Origin: Hyphomicrobiales bacterium | GTDB lineage: Bacteria; Pseudomonadota; Alphaproteobacteria; Rhizobiales; Devosiaceae | DNA length: 64,000 nt | Assembly (NCBI GenBank): GCA_027487555.1 | Contig: JAIYDI010000029.1 | Span: 62,001-126,000 of the forward strand | Direction: 5' to 3' | Shown: in pieces, positions 15,741 to 25,465 of the stretch | Numbering within the stretch: position 1 is the stretch's first letter | Layout: each line of letters starts with the position of its first letter | Made by a program: the position numbers and the translations under genes | Notes under the pieces: generated by a model | Databases searched by the model: none | Told to the model about the DNA's origin: nothing | Seen by the model: the letters and a program-made list of their open reading frames with translations, nothing else

Positions 15741-18584
15741 ATGCTCGAGAAGACCTACGAACCGTCTGCCGTTGAAGCGCGCATCTACGAGGCCTGGCAG
15801 CAAGCCGGCGCGTTCAAGGCCGGCGCCGGCGCAAAGCCGGGTGCCGAGACCTTCTCGATTGTCATTCCGCCGCCCAATGTCACCGGTTCCCTGCATATCG
15901 GGCACGCGCTCAACAACACGATCCAGGACATCCTGATCCGCTTCGAGCGCATGCGCGGCAAGGATGTGCTATGGCAGCCCGGCACGGATCATGCCGGCAT
16001 CGCGACGCAGATGATCGTCGAGCGCAAGCTGATGGAACAGCAGCAGCCGAGCCGTCGGGAGCTCGGGCGCGACGAGTTCCTGAAGCGCGTGTGGGCTTGG
16101 AAGGCAGAATCGGGCGGAACTATCCTCAACCAGTTGAAGCGTCTCGGCGCCTCGGCGGACTGGTCGCGCGAGCGCTTCACCATGGACGAGGGTCTCTCGG
16201 AGGCCGTGCGCAAGGTCTTCGTTGGGCTTTATGAAAAGGGCCTGATCTACCGCGCCAAACGGCTGGTGAACTGGCATCCGGGCCTTGAAACCGCGGTCTC
16301 CGATCTGGAAGTCGAGAACATCGAGACCAATGGCAAGATGTGGCACCTGCGCTACCCCATCGAGGGCAGCGAGGAGACGATCACCGTCGCAACGACCCGA
16401 CCAGAGACCATGCTGGGCGACCTCGCGGTGGCGGTGCATCCCGATGACGAGCGCTACCAGCACCTGATCGGCAAGATGGTCGTGCTGCCGATTGTCGGCC
16501 GCCGAATCCCCATCATCGCCGACACCTATGCCGACCCCGAACTCGGCTCTGGCGCGGTGAAGATCACGCCTGCGCATGATTTCAACGATTTCGAAGTCGG
16601 CCAGCGCCATGGACTGAAGCCGCTCAACATCTTCACCACGCAAGCGAGGGTCAACGCCAACGCACCCGCCGCATACCGCGGGCTTGACCGGTTCGAGGCG
16701 CGCAAGAAGATCCTCGTCGAGCTTGAAGGGCTGGGCGTGCTCGTCTGGGTCGACGACAAGAAGATCATGGTGCCCTACGACGAGAAGACCAAGCAGGTCA
16801 TCATCGAGCCCTTCCTCACCGACCAGTGGTTTGTGAAGGCGGATGTGCTCGCTGAGCCGGCGCTGCGTTCGGTGCGCGAGGGGCGCACCAAGTTCGTGCC
16901 GAAGTCCTATGAGAACACCTACTATGCCTGGATGGAGAACATCAAACCCTGGACGATTTCGCGCCAGCTTTGGTGGGGCCACCAAATTCCGGCCTGGTAC
17001 GGACCGCGCCTGAACACCGACCCGGAATTCAACAACGGGGCTGCGGGGCCGCGCGTCTTCGTGGGCGATTCCGAAGAGGCCGTGATCAGGCAGGCCGAGG
17101 CCTATTATGGCCGGGCGGTGGACATGTTCCGCGACGGCTTGAACTCAACCGAGTTCGTCAAGGCCTTCCATGACTTCGAGACGACGCAGCGCGACCGCAC
17201 CAGTGCGCAGGTCTGGACGCTGCGGAAACAGAAAGACCCGTTTGCCGAGATGAGCGATTCGCGCGTGCCGCTGCACCGCGACGAAGACGTGCTCGACACC
17301 TGGTTCTCGTCGGCGCTCTGGCCGTTCTCGACCATGGGGTGGCCCGAGGACACGCCGGAACTGCGCAAGTATTACCCGACCGACGTGTTGGTCACGGGCT
17401 TCGACATCATCTTCTTCTGGGTTGCCCGCATGATGATGACGGCGCTCGAATTCACCGGCGTCGAGCCCTTCCACACGGTCTATATGCATGCCCTGGTCCG
17501 CGACGAAAAGGGCCAGAAGATGAGCAAGACCAAGGGCAATGTCATCGACCCGCTCAACCTCATAGACGAGTATGGCGCCGATGCGACCCGCTTCACCCTC
17601 GCGGCAATGGCGGCGCAAGGGCGCGACATGCGCCTCGCCATCGCGCGGGTCGAGGGCTATCGCAACTTCGTCACCAAGCTGTGGAATGCCGCGCGCTTCC
17701 TCGAGATGAATGGCTGCGTGCGCAAGGAGGGCTATGCCCCGTGGCGCAACCAGCTGGCGCTCAACAAGTGGATCGTCGGTGAGGCGTGTCGCGCTATCGC
17801 CGCAGTGACGCGGGCGCTCGACGAGTACAAGTTCAACGAAGCAGCAAACGCAGCCTATGAATTCGTCTGGGGCCAGTTTTGCGACTGGTATCTCGAACTC
17901 GCCAAGCCGATTTTCTCCGGCGAGGACGAGGCGGCGAAGGCTGAAACGCAGGCGACGGCAGCCTATATTCTCGATCAGATCCTGAAGCTGCTGCACCCCT
18001 TCATGCCCTTTGTCACCGAAGAGCTCTGGGCGGAAACGGGCAAGTCCGGCCCGGCGCGCGACAAGCTACTGATCATTTCAGAGTGGCCTGACCTGCGCGG
18101 GCTCGAGAACAAGGAAGCGGACGCCGAACTGCAATGGCTGATCACGCTGGTGACCGGCATCCGTTCCGTCCGGCAGGAGATGAACGTGCCCGCCGGCGCC
18201 AAGGTGCAGTTGGTGGTGGTGGGGGCGGGGCTTGATACCGGCACGCGGGTAGAGGCGCATCTGCCGGCTCTGACCCGACTCGCCCGTCTCGAGCGTGTCG
18301 ACTATTCCGACATCGTGCCGAAGGATTCGGCACAGATCGTCATCGGGGAGGCGACCTTCGTGCTGCCGCTGGCGGGTGTCATCGACATCTTTGTGGAGCG
18401 CGCTCGCCTTGCCAAGGACGTCGACAAGCTAGAGGACGAGATCGACAAGATCGACAAGAAGCTCAACAATCCGCAATTCGTCTCCAAGGCGCCCGAAGAG
18501 GTGATCGAGGAGCAGAAGCAGCGTCGCGAGGAAGCCGTTACCCGACGCGACAGGCTGAAGGAAGCCCTGGATCGGTTGAGCTGA
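15741..18584 (+). CDS. valS: Valyl-tRNA synthetase
   Basis: Class I aminoacyl-tRNA synthetase of 947 aa that charges tRNA-Val. The HIGH motif appears in PPPNVTGSLHIGHALNN and the KMSKS motif in GQKMSKTKGNVIDP; the CP1 editing domain lies between (for example TTRPETMLGD). The C-terminal ~70 residues form the coiled-coil arm of bacterial ValRS (KDVDKLEDEIDKIDKK). Length is normal. The ribosome site before ATG 15741 is weak. The next gene starts 7 bp downstream. Confidence 0.97.
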   Translation: MLEKTYEPSAVEARIYEAWQQAGAFKAGAGAKPGAETFSIVIPPPNVTGSLHIGHALNNTIQDILIRFERMRGKDVLWQPGTDHAGIATQMIVERKLMEQQQPSRRELGRDEFLKRVWAWKAESGGTILNQLKRLGASADWSRERFTMDEGLSEAVRKVFVGLYEKGLIYRAKRLVNWHPGLETAVSDLEVENIETNGKMWHLRYPIEGSEETITVATTRPETMLGDLAVAVHPDDERYQHLIGKMVVLPIVGRRIPIIADTYADPELGSGAVKITPAHDFNDFEVGQRHGLKPLNIFTTQARVNANAPAAYRGLDRFEARKKILVELEGLGVLVWVDDKKIMVPYDEKTKQVIIEPFLTDQWFVKADVLAEPALRSVREGRTKFVPKSYENTYYAWMENIKPWTISRQLWWGHQIPAWYGPRLNTDPEFNNGAAGPRVFVGDSEEAVIRQAEAYYGRAVDMFRDGLNSTEFVKAFHDFETTQRDRTSAQVWTLRKQKDPFAEMSDSRVPLHRDEDVLDTWFSSALWPFSTMGWPEDTPELRKYYPTDVLVTGFDIIFFWVARMMMTALEFTGVEPFHTVYMHALVRDEKGQKMSKTKGNVIDPLNLIDEYGADATRFTLAAMAAQGRDMRLAIARVEGYRNFVTKLWNAARFLEMNGCVRKEGYAPWRNQLALNKWIVGEACRAIAAVTRALDEYKFNEAANAAYEFVWGQFCDWYLELAKPIFSGEDEAAKAETQATAAYILDQILKLLHPFMPFVTEELWAETGKSGPARDKLLIISEWPDLRGLENKEADAELQWLITLVTGIRSVRQEMNVPAGAKVQLVVVGAGLDTGTRVEAHLPALTRLARLERVDYSDIVPKDSAQIVIGEATFVLPLAGVIDIFVERARLAKDVDKLEDEIDKIDKKLNNPQFVSKAPEEVIEEQKQRREEAVTRRDRLKEALDRLS

Positions 18585-18591
18585 AGGGAAC

Positions 18592-19602
18592 ATGGCGATG
18601 GGTGAGTTCAGCCGACCGGCCAGCAACCATCGTGCCCCGCTCGATGATTGGATGACTATCGTCGCCTTCGACGGGGAGGGCGGTGTTCGCGCCCTGCCGG
18701 ACGAGGAAGAGGCCGGCTTCATGACGCCGGAAAGGGGCTTTGCCCTGATCTCGGGGAGTTCGAAGGCACCCGAATTCAAGGCATGGCTGAAGCGGGAAGT
18801 CGGCGAGTTCTATGCTGACCTGATCTCGGTGCCCTCCACCCGTAGCCGCTGCACCGTGTTCGACGACAAGGCGCTGGTGGTGCTTAGGGTTGCGCGCCCG
18901 GGCGCGGAGCCCGAGGATGTCGGTCGGCAATTGCTGTCGTTGTGGCTCGAGAAGGGCCGGGTGATCGTCGCTGCTGAAATGAACATCGTTGACTTTCTGG
19001 GTATCGCGCAGTGGCAGCGGACGCGGCATGCGCCGACGTCTCCGGCCGATCTGGTGGCGCGGCTGGCGCTGCGTGCCGCCGACCGGATGGAGCCCCTGAC
19101 CGAACGACTAGGCCTGCAGCTTGACGAGGTCGAGGAAGAGCTTGTCATGGAGCGGCTGAGCGATGGTCGGGCAAAGCTGGCTGGACTGCGTCGCACGCTG
19201 ATCAATATGCGGCGTCTTGTCTGGCCGCAACGCGACGTGTTGACGACGCTCGAGATCGAAGAGCTATCGTTCTTTTCGGATCGTGATCGCATCCGCCTGA
19301 GGGAGGCGGCGCAGCGTACGGCACGGCTGGGCGATGAGATGCAGACGCTCTCTGAGCGCGCCGGGCTTGTTCACGAACAGTTGCAGGACCAGCGCAGCGA
19401 GCAGATGAATCGGAACATGCTGATCCTTGCCGCCGCGACGGTGGTGTTGATGCCGCTGACGGTTGTCAGCGGCGTGCTGGGGATGAATGTCGCTGGCATT
19501 CCGTTCGCCGACGACCCCCATGCCTTTTGGGTGGTGACCGTTGGTTTGGCGGTACTCGGCGTGGGCATCTATCTGTGGATGCACAAGCTCAAATGGCTCT
19601 AG
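18592..19602 (+). CDS. CorA/ZntB-family divalent cation transporter
   Basis: A 336-aa protein with a large soluble N-terminal domain and two C-terminal membrane helices (NMLILAAATVVLMPLTVVSGVLGMN and FWVVTVGLAVLGVGIYLWM). The signature GMN occurs in VLGMNVAGIP, as in CorA Mg2+ channels and ZntB zinc transporters. The acidic, ZntB-like N-terminus and the short loop after GMN favour ZntB, but ion choice cannot be read from sequence. It follows valS after 7 bp and is probably co-transcribed. AAGGGA lies before ATG 18592; ATG 18598 is an alternative. Confidence 0.85.
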   Translation: MAMGEFSRPASNHRAPLDDWMTIVAFDGEGGVRALPDEEEAGFMTPERGFALISGSSKAPEFKAWLKREVGEFYADLISVPSTRSRCTVFDDKALVVLRVARPGAEPEDVGRQLLSLWLEKGRVIVAAEMNIVDFLGIAQWQRTRHAPTSPADLVARLALRAADRMEPLTERLGLQLDEVEEELVMERLSDGRAKLAGLRRTLINMRRLVWPQRDVLTTLEIEELSFFSDRDRIRLREAAQRTARLGDEMQTLSERAGLVHEQLQDQRSEQMNRNMLILAAATVVLMPLTVVSGVLGMNVAGIPFADDPHAFWVVTVGLAVLGVGIYLWMHKLKWL

Positions 19603-19916
19603 CCGGCGGCGAACGACCAATGGCGATCCCCGAATTCTGAACGGGCGATGAATCGAGCGTGACGTTTTTGCAACAGCAAGATCGAATCCCGGTTTCTGTG
19701 CACCCCCATAAACGCTTTGCTGATCTTGTGCGCCACAATCTGACCCTAAAAGAAGCAGACGACGGACTGCTCAAACGAGGACTGGTACGCGCAAAATTGT
19801 CGCGTCTGAACCATTCCCGAGCCGGGTGACCTTGTCGCTTGCCGGACCGCGGATGATAACGGCGCTTTCTTTGGGAGGTGCCGGGATTGTCCCGGCCAGA
19901 CAGGCAGGACTGAGTG
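19603..19916 (+). other. Intergenic leader region before ilvD
   Basis: No gene is supported in these 314 bp. The last 40 bp carry a hairpin and the ilvD ribosome site. No leader peptide rich in branched-chain codons was found, so classical attenuation is not supported. Confidence 0.5.
19880..19896 (+). promoter_or_regulatory. Hairpin in the ilvD leader
   Basis: Perfect 7-bp stem GCCGGGA (19880-19886) with TCCCGGC (19890-19896) and a 3-nt loop, ending 9 bp before the AGGA ribosome site (19906-19909). It lacks a T tract, so it is not a terminator; it could stabilise the mRNA or affect initiation. Confidence 0.4.
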
Positions 19917-21641
19917 ATGGACAGCAACTACGTCGATAAATCGCGTCTTCCCTCGAGGCATGTGACAGAAGGTCCGGAGCGGGCACCGCACCGGTCCTAT
20001 CTCTATGCGATGGGGCTCACCACCGAGCAGATCCACCAGCCGCTGGTCGGCGTGGCCACGGCCTGGAACGAGGCTGCCCCCTGCAATATCTCCCTGATGC
20101 GCCAGGCGCAGTCGGTGAAGAAGGGCGTTGCGGCCGCCCGCGGCACGCCGCGCGAGTTCGCCACGATCACCGTGACCGACGGTATTGCCATGGGCCATGC
20201 CGGCATGAAGTCCTCGCTTGCGAGCCGCGACGTGATCGCCGATTCGGTCGAGCTCACCATGCGCGGGCATTCCTATGACGCGCTGGTCGCTATGGCCGGC
20301 TGCGACAAGAGCCTGCCGGGCATGATGATGGCGATGATCCGCCTCAACGTCCCATCGATCTTCATCTATGGCGGGTCGATCCTGCCGGGCCGCTTCCGCG
20401 GCCGTGACGTGGTGGTGCAGGACCTGTTCGAGGCCGTTGGCCTGCATTCTGTAGGCAAGATGGACGACGAAACGCTCGACGAACTCGAGCGTGTCGCCTG
20501 CCCGTCGGCCGGCTCCTGCGGCGGCCAGTACACCGCCAACACCATGGCCATGGTTGCCGAGGCCATCGGCCTGGCGCTGCCCTATAGCTGTGGCGCTCCG
20601 GCGCCTTACGAAATCCGCGACGCCCTCTGCTCCAAGGCGGGCGAGCAGGTGATGGAACTGCTGAAGATGCAGCTCCGTCCGCGCCAAATCGTGACGCGCA
20701 AGGCGTTCGAGAACGCTGCGATGACGGTTGCCGCCACCGGTGGCTCAACCAATGCCGCGTTGCATCTGCCCGCCATGGCGCATGAGGCCGGCATTGAGTT
20801 CGACCTGTTCGATGTCGGCGAGATCTTCAAAAAGACCCCCTATATCGGCGACCTGAAGCCGGGTGGGCGATATGTGGCGAAGGACCTGTTTGAAGCCGGC
20901 GGTATCCCGCTGGTCATGAAGGCCCTTCTGGATGGCGGCTACCTGCACGGCGACGTGATGACCGTCACCGGCAAGACCGTGGCCGAGAACCTGTCCAAGG
21001 TGAAGTGGAACGACCAGCAGGACGTGATCCGCACCACGGCGAACGCCATGTCGCAGACCGGCGGTGTCGTGACACTCAAGGGTAACCTTGCGCCCGATGG
21101 CGCCATCGTGAAGGTTGCCGGCCTCAAGAACCAGCGCTTCGTCGGCCCCGCGCGCGTGTTCGACCGCGAGGAAGAGTGCTTCGCCTGCGTCGAAAAGGGC
21201 GAGTACAACGAAGGCGACGTTCTCGTCATCCGCTACGAAGGCCCGAAGGGTGGCCCCGGCATGCGCGAAATGCTGTCCACCACGGCCGCCATCTATGGGC
21301 AGGGCATGGGCGACAAGGTTGCGCTGATCACGGACGGCCGGTTCTCCGGTGCGACCCGCGGGTTCTGCATTGGCCATGTCGGTCCGGAGGCCGCTGTCTG
21401 CGGTCCGATCGCGCTGATCCAGGACGGTGACATCATCACCCTCGATGCCGTGACCGGCGAAATTTCGGTCAATGTCAGCGAGGAAGAGTTTGCCCGGCGG
21501 AAGACCACCTGGTCTCCGCGTGACCATGAGTATGGCTCGGGCGCCATCTGGAAGTATGCCCAGCTCGTGGGGCCGGCGCGTTACGGCGCGCTGACCAACC
21601 CGGGCGCGAAGGGCGAGAAGGAGCAGTATGCGGACATCTAG
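19917..21641 (+). CDS. ilvD: Dihydroxy-acid dehydratase
   Basis: Iron-sulfur dehydratase of isoleucine and valine synthesis that turns 2,3-dihydroxy acids into 2-keto acids. The 574-aa protein has the cluster Cys residues in AGCDKSLPG and [16 protein letters not shown], plus [20 protein letters not shown], which lines the active site. ATG 19917 has AGGA at 19906-19909; a GTG immediately before it is not needed. The 3' end overlaps the next gene by 14 bp. Sugar-acid dehydratases share the fold, but the ordinary IlvD-like N-terminus supports the biosynthetic role. Confidence 0.93.
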   Translation: MDSNYVDKSRLPSRHVTEGPERAPHRSYLYAMGLTTEQIHQPLVGVATAWNEAAPCNISLMRQAQSVKKGVAAARGTPREFATITVTDGIAMGHAGMKSSLASRDVIADSVELTMRGHSYDALVAMAGCDKSLPGMMMAMIRLNVPSIFIYGGSILPGRFRGRDVVVQDLFEAVGLHSVGKMDDETLDELERVACPSAGSCGGQYTANTMAMVAEAIGLALPYSCGAPAPYEIRDALCSKAGEQVMELLKMQLRPRQIVTRKAFENAAMTVAATGGSTNAALHLPAMAHEAGIEFDLFDVGEIFKKTPYIGDLKPGGRYVAKDLFEAGGIPLVMKALLDGGYLHGDVMTVTGKTVAENLSKVKWNDQQDVIRTTANAMSQTGGVVTLKGNLAPDGAIVKVAGLKNQRFVGPARVFDREEECFACVEKGEYNEGDVLVIRYEGPKGGPGMREMLSTTAAIYGQGMGDKVALITDGRFSGATRGFCIGHVGPEAAVCGPIALIQDGDIITLDAVTGEISVNVSEEEFARRKTTWSPRDHEYGSGAIWKYAQLVGPARYGALTNPGAKGEKEQYADI

Positions 21642-22473
21642 GGCCTCGTCCCTTGTTTCCGTGATGATGTTTGTCGCGCTGGCTCAGGCTGGCGCGACAA
21701 GCGCGGCTTTTGCGCAATTGAGCGGGGTTCTGCCCAGCTTGCCGGCGCCGAAGACGGCGGCCGACGCAGCGCTTGCCATGGCGAATTCGCTCGATGGCGC
21801 CGGTGGCGGCATTTCCAGCAGGGACCTCGTGGATGCGCTGGAAGACGCGGCGCTTGCGGGTCAGCCCATGGCGCTGTACCAGCTGGGGCTGATGTACGAG
21901 GCGGGCGAAGGCGTCGAGAAGGATCCGGTCAAGGCCTTCGGGTACTTCAGCCAGATCGCCGACGAGCATGCGGATACGGCGCCCAAGGGCGTCGAGGCCG
22001 ATATCGTGGCGCAGAGCTTCCTCAAGGTTGGCGAGTATTATCGCACCGGTTTGCCGGAAGCCGGTATCCAGAAGAATGAAGCCTATTCGACCAAGCTGAT
22101 CATGCACGCGGCGTCATATTTCGGCGACGCGGATGCGCAGTTCAAGGTTGGCGAGATGTATCTCGACGACAAGGAACTCGGCGACAACCCGCTGCAGAGC
22201 GCGCGTTGGCTCAATCTTGCCGCCCGCAAGGGCCATGCCGGCGCACAGGCGAAGCTCGGCGACATGCTGTTCAATGGCGAAGGGCTCGGGCCCGATCCCG
22301 TGGAAGGACTGATGTGGCTCACAGTGGCGTCGCGCCGCGCCGCCGGCACCACTGATGAAGGCTGGATCACCGACCTGTTGAACAACGCCATGTCGATTGC
22401 CACGACCGACGAACGCAAGCAGGCCACCGTGATGGCAGATTCCCTCGGAAAGCGGTTCGGCGGCTTGCGTTGA
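21628..22473 (+). CDS. Secreted Sel1-repeat protein
   Basis: A 281-aa exported protein with a signal peptide (residues 1-30, ending AFA|QL) and at least three Sel1-type TPR repeats: [53 protein letters not shown] and [26 protein letters not shown]. Such repeats mediate protein contacts, often at the envelope. The start lies inside ilvD (14-bp overlap) and is supported by AAGGAG about 5 bp upstream. Its specific partner is unknown, and coupling to ilvD looks positional rather than metabolic. Confidence 0.85.
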   Translation: MRTSRASSLVSVMMFVALAQAGATSAAFAQLSGVLPSLPAPKTAADAALAMANSLDGAGGGISSRDLVDALEDAALAGQPMALYQLGLMYEAGEGVEKDPVKAFGYFSQIADEHADTAPKGVEADIVAQSFLKVGEYYRTGLPEAGIQKNEAYSTKLIMHAASYFGDADAQFKVGEMYLDDKELGDNPLQSARWLNLAARKGHAGAQAKLGDMLFNGEGLGPDPVEGLMWLTVASRRAAGTTDEGWITDLLNNAMSIATTDERKQATVMADSLGKRFGGLR

Positions 22474-22582
22474 TCCGCTGCCAAGGCGCGCTACACCCCT
22501 GATGCCTAGCGCCTTCAGCCCGGCGCGTTCAGGCACAATTCAGGTGGAACCTGCTTCAACCCCCGCACGTTCGGAGTTGATC

Positions 22583-22765
22583 ATGCGTTTCCCCATCCTG
22601 ATTGCTGTCGCCGTCATCGTGCTGACCCCCGCGAATCTGCGCGAGGTGACGGCCGACATGTTCTTCGAGGCGCAGGCGACAGTGTTGCATTGGCTCGGCG
22701 GAACCGACCGCGCCGATGTCGCGACAGTTGAAACGGGCGCCACGGCATCCGCGCCGCAGAACTGA
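22583..22765 (+). CDS. Small hydrophobic hypothetical protein, 60 aa
   Basis: MRFPILIAVAVIVLTPAN begins a 60-residue protein with one N-terminal membrane helix or signal segment, then an amphipathic stretch (DMFFEAQATVLHWLGG) and a Ser/Thr/Ala tail. GGAG 7 bp before ATG 22583 supports translation. It faces the histidine kinase gene tail to tail, with 25 bp between. I do not recognise a family. The larger frame starting at 22502 lacks a ribosome site. Confidence 0.55.
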   Translation: MRFPILIAVAVIVLTPANLREVTADMFFEAQATVLHWLGGTDRADVATVETGATASAPQN

Positions 22766-22790
22766 GCATCGCGTAAGCGTTTCGGTGTTG

Positions 22791-24155
22791 TTACGGATAA
22801 CCCGCGCCATTCAAGCGAACTGTGACCTTGAGGCCGCCCATTTCCGAAGCCGAGAACTCGAGCGCTCCCGAGTTGAGGTCGACGATTTCCCGCGCTATGG
22901 CGAGGCCAATCCCTGTTCCCGGGCGAGCCTCGTCCTGACGGCGGCCGCGCTGTCCGAGGCCCGCCATGGCCTTTGCCTCGAGACCGGCGCCATCGTCCTC
23001 CACGGTCAGCAGGCAGTTCGTCCCCACGCGTTCGGCCGATATGCGCACCCGTGATCTCGCCCACTCCGCTGCGTTCTCTAGCAGGACGCCCAGAAGTTCC
23101 GTCAGGTCCATCGGATCGAGGGCCACCGCCAGATCGAGCGTACCAACGCGCTGCCAGTCGCGCGCGGCGCCGGACGGCGTGGCGCGAACCGCCGCGATGA
23201 CCTTTTCCAGCACTGCGCCCAGTGGCGTGGCCCGCGTATCGCTGCGGGTGCGGTGGCGGAGCCGCGCGAGGCGCAATTGATGGTCGATGGTCTGCGCCAT
23301 GTCCGCGGTCAGGTGCTCGATGCGGTCGGCCGCAGCTGTGTCGCCCGCCTCTCGGAGGGTATGTGCCTCGATGTTGAGCCGGGTCAGGTTGGTCTTCAGC
23401 CCGTGGGCCAGATCGGCAGCGCGATCGCGGGCGAAACGGATGCTGCTTTCTTGTGCCGAAAGCAATTCGTTGACTTCGAGAACCAGCGGTTGAACTTCCA
23501 GCGGGAAGCGGCCGCTCAGTGTGCGGGTTTGGTCGGAGCGTACCGCAGCAATGCCGCGCTTGATGATCGAAAGTGGAGAAAGTCCAAGCCGCACCTGTAA
23601 CCAAGAGGTTCCGATAAGCGCGACCGCCAGGATCGCGAGCGCCCGCAGCAGATCGGACTGGAAGGCAGCATTGGTGGCGGTTACCGTCGACATTGCCTCG
23701 GCGACGCCCACGACAAGGGTTCGCGGCCCTGCGGCAGTATCAAAGTACAGTGTACGAGCGATCATCAGCGCTGGCTCGTCCGAGGGGTCCGATACCACGC
23801 GGGAGGTTATGTCGGAGTCGGCAGGGAGCGGGTCGGTGAGGGGCAGAACCGTGTCCCAGAGCGATCGCGAGCGTATCGTCACGCTGCGCGCCGGATCGGT
23901 GACCTGCCAGTACATGCCGCTGGCCGGTGTCTCGTAGCGGGCGTCGGGCATGGGCTGGCGGAGTTTCGGCGTCTCGGGCGTGGCATTGACCAGGGCGATC
24001 AGCCGATCGAGCTGGGTCGACAGACCGCGCTCGAAACTGCGGTGCACATGGTTGGCAAAGAGCGTGGAGATCGACACGCCGGCGACCGAAACCACCAGCA
24101 CAACCGAAAAGATGGAGAGTACCAGCAGCCGAAGGCGGAGCGAGGGCTCCTTCAC
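22791..24155 (-). CDS. Membrane sensor histidine kinase
   Basis: A 454-aa sensor kinase with two membrane helices (about 9-30 and 168-185) flanking a ~135-residue periplasmic sensor domain. A HAMP-like linker precedes the phospho-acceptor His251 in ADLAHGLKTNLTRL; the usual Pro after the H-box Thr is Asn here. The ATP lid has LLGVLLENAAEWARSRV (N box), VEDDGAGLEAK (G1) and GTGIGLAIAREIV (G2). The layout is that of PhoQ/QseC-type kinases. The start overlaps the response-regulator stop by 4 bp (ATGA). The signal is unknown; the neighbouring acidic exported proteins make a cation or envelope signal plausible. Confidence 0.92.
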   Translation of the reverse strand: MKEPSLRLRLLVLSIFSVVLVVSVAGVSISTLFANHVHRSFERGLSTQLDRLIALVNATPETPKLRQPMPDARYETPASGMYWQVTDPARSVTIRSRSLWDTVLPLTDPLPADSDITSRVVSDPSDEPALMIARTLYFDTAAGPRTLVVGVAEAMSTVTATNAAFQSDLLRALAILAVALIGTSWLQVRLGLSPLSIIKRGIAAVRSDQTRTLSGRFPLEVQPLVLEVNELLSAQESSIRFARDRAADLAHGLKTNLTRLNIEAHTLREAGDTAAADRIEHLTADMAQTIDHQLRLARLRHRTRSDTRATPLGAVLEKVIAAVRATPSGAARDWQRVGTLDLAVALDPMDLTELLGVLLENAAEWARSRVRISAERVGTNCLLTVEDDGAGLEAKAMAGLGQRGRRQDEARPGTGIGLAIAREIVDLNSGALEFSASEMGGLKVTVRLNGAGYP

Positions 24156-24817
24156 TCGGCGGCCCCGCCCATGAAATACCCGAAGCCGCGACGGGTGCGG
24201 ATCGAATCCGCCCCGAGCTTTTGGCGGACGCGGCGCACAAGCACCTCGACGGCGTTGGAATCGAGTTCTGTCTCGCCGAAATACAGGTGCTCGGTCAGCT
24301 CCTGCTGCGGCACGACCCGCGTGCGGTGGTGCATCAGATAGCTCACAAGCCGAAACTCCTGCGGGCTCAGCGGCACAGCGATGCCTTCGCGCGTAACCCG
24401 CATCTGCCGCGTATCAAGGCTCAGGTCGCCCAATTCGATGACCGGTGCGGGGTGGCCTGCCGCGCGGCGAAGCAGTGCACGCACGCGAGCGACGAGTTCC
24501 TCCACACGGAACGGCTTGGTGAGATAGTCGTCGGCGCCGGCATCGATGCCTTCGACCCGCTCATCCCAGTTGCCCCGCGCGGTCAGCACCAGCACAGGCA
24601 GGTTGCGCCCGGCCTTGCGCCAGCGCTTGAGCACAGTCAACCCATCGAGCACCGGCAGTCCGAGATCGAGAATGGCAGCATCGAAGGCTTCGGTGTCGCC
24701 GCGGAACCAGCCCTCCTGTCCGTCATGCTCGACTTCGGCGAGCAGGCCCGCGCGATCGAGCGCGGTGCGGATCATGGCAGAAATAGCGAGATCGTCTTCG
24801 AGGACCAGAATGCGCAT
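24152..24817 (-). CDS. OmpR-family response regulator
   Basis: A 221-aa regulator with an N-terminal receiver (LVLEDD acidic triad, phospho-Asp51 in AILDLGLPVLDG, Lys in LTKPFRVEEL) and a C-terminal winged-helix DNA-binding domain (LSPQEFRLVSYLMHHRTRVVPQQELTEHLY, then NAVEVLVRRVRQKLGADSIRTRRGFGY). It overlaps the kinase gene by 4 bp and starts 3 bp after the PepSY gene, so all three form one operon. It probably binds the GCTGACA repeats in the promoter region upstream of the PepSY gene. Confidence 0.95.
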   Translation of the reverse strand: MRILVLEDDLAISAMIRTALDRAGLLAEVEHDGQEGWFRGDTEAFDAAILDLGLPVLDGLTVLKRWRKAGRNLPVLVLTARGNWDERVEGIDAGADDYLTKPFRVEELVARVRALLRRAAGHPAPVIELGDLSLDTRQMRVTREGIAVPLSPQEFRLVSYLMHHRTRVVPQQELTEHLYFGETELDSNAVEVLVRRVRQKLGADSIRTRRGFGYFMGGAAE

Positions 24818-24820
24818 CTG

Positions 24821-25357
24821 CTAATCCAGAATGGTGCCACTCAGGGCGTCAAATTCGGCACGCCGCACGCGCCCCTTTGGATCGACGAACTTCACCCGGT
24901 AGACGAGCCCCGACCGGCGCTTGATGAGCGTAACATCCACGATCTCACCCTCATAGGACTGTCGGAACAGCGCCAGCAGCGTCTTGAGCGGAAATGCGGC
25001 ATCGTGTGCGACGGCATCCTGCGCCCTGTCGTGATCCGGGGTCTTTGCGCCGGTGCCCCCAGTGCTGCCGGTTCCGCCTGTCGAGGTGCCGGTGCCACCC
25101 GTACCGCCCGTACCTCCCGTGCCGCCGTCGCCGCCACTGTCATCGGGCGAGTCGTCCCCGCCGTCGTCGTCACTGTCGTCGGATGAGTCGTCCCCGCCGT
25201 CGTCATCGCCGTCATCGGACGAGTCGTCGTCGCCATCGTCGTCACCACCAGAGCCGGAATTGTCGTCATCGGCATAGGCAATGTCGGCGCGCAAAGGCAC
25301 CGCTGCGACGGTCAGTGAAATGAGCAGCAGAAAAAGACGACGTTCCATCCGCTTCAT
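24821..25357 (-). CDS. Secreted PepSY-domain protein with Asp/Ser-rich and Gly/Thr-rich linkers
   Basis: A 178-aa exported protein. A signal peptide (MKRMERRLFLLLISLTVAAVPLRADIAYA) is followed by ~40 residues of Asp/Ser/Gly repeats (DDSSDDGDDDGG-like), a Gly-Gly-Thr linker, and a C-terminal PepSY-like domain (VDVTLIKRRSGLVYRVKFVDPKGRVRRAEFDALSGTILD). PepSY domains are thought to bind peptides or inhibit proteases and often accompany two-component systems. ATG 25357 has a poor ribosome site; ATG 25348 is equally possible and keeps the signal peptide. It is first in the operon with the regulator and kinase, so it may modulate the sensor in the periplasm (inference). Confidence 0.8.
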   Translation of the reverse strand: MKRMERRLFLLLISLTVAAVPLRADIAYADDDNSGSGGDDDGDDDSSDDGDDDGGDDSSDDSDDDGGDDSPDDSGGDGGTGGTGGTGGTGTSTGGTGSTGGTGAKTPDHDRAQDAVAHDAAFPLKTLLALFRQSYEGEIVDVTLIKRRSGLVYRVKFVDPKGRVRRAEFDALSGTILD

Positions 25358-25371
25358 ATAGCACGTCCGAA

Positions 25372-25412
25372 GCTGACAATTGGCTGACAGGACCCGCCCG
25401 GCATCGGTCAGC
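25372..25412. promoter_or_regulatory. Candidate OmpR-type operator between divergent genes
   Basis: GCTGACA occurs at 25372-25378 and again at 25383-25389, an 11-bp period, which is the geometry of tandem OmpR/PhoP-family sites. A third, inverted copy GTCAGC is at 25407-25412 (GGCTGACC on the minus strand). All lie in the 108 bp between the PepSY operon and the Asp/Ser-rich gene, so one set of sites could control both directions. Confidence 0.5.
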
Positions 25413-25465
25413 CGAGCTGTGTTACGACTCATTTCATCCACAACGGAGGCCATGGAGGATCCGAA

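Noticed and set aside
19603..19916. Leader-peptide attenuator for ilvD
   Set aside because: No short frame rich in Ile, Leu or Val codons and no terminator with alternative pairing were found.
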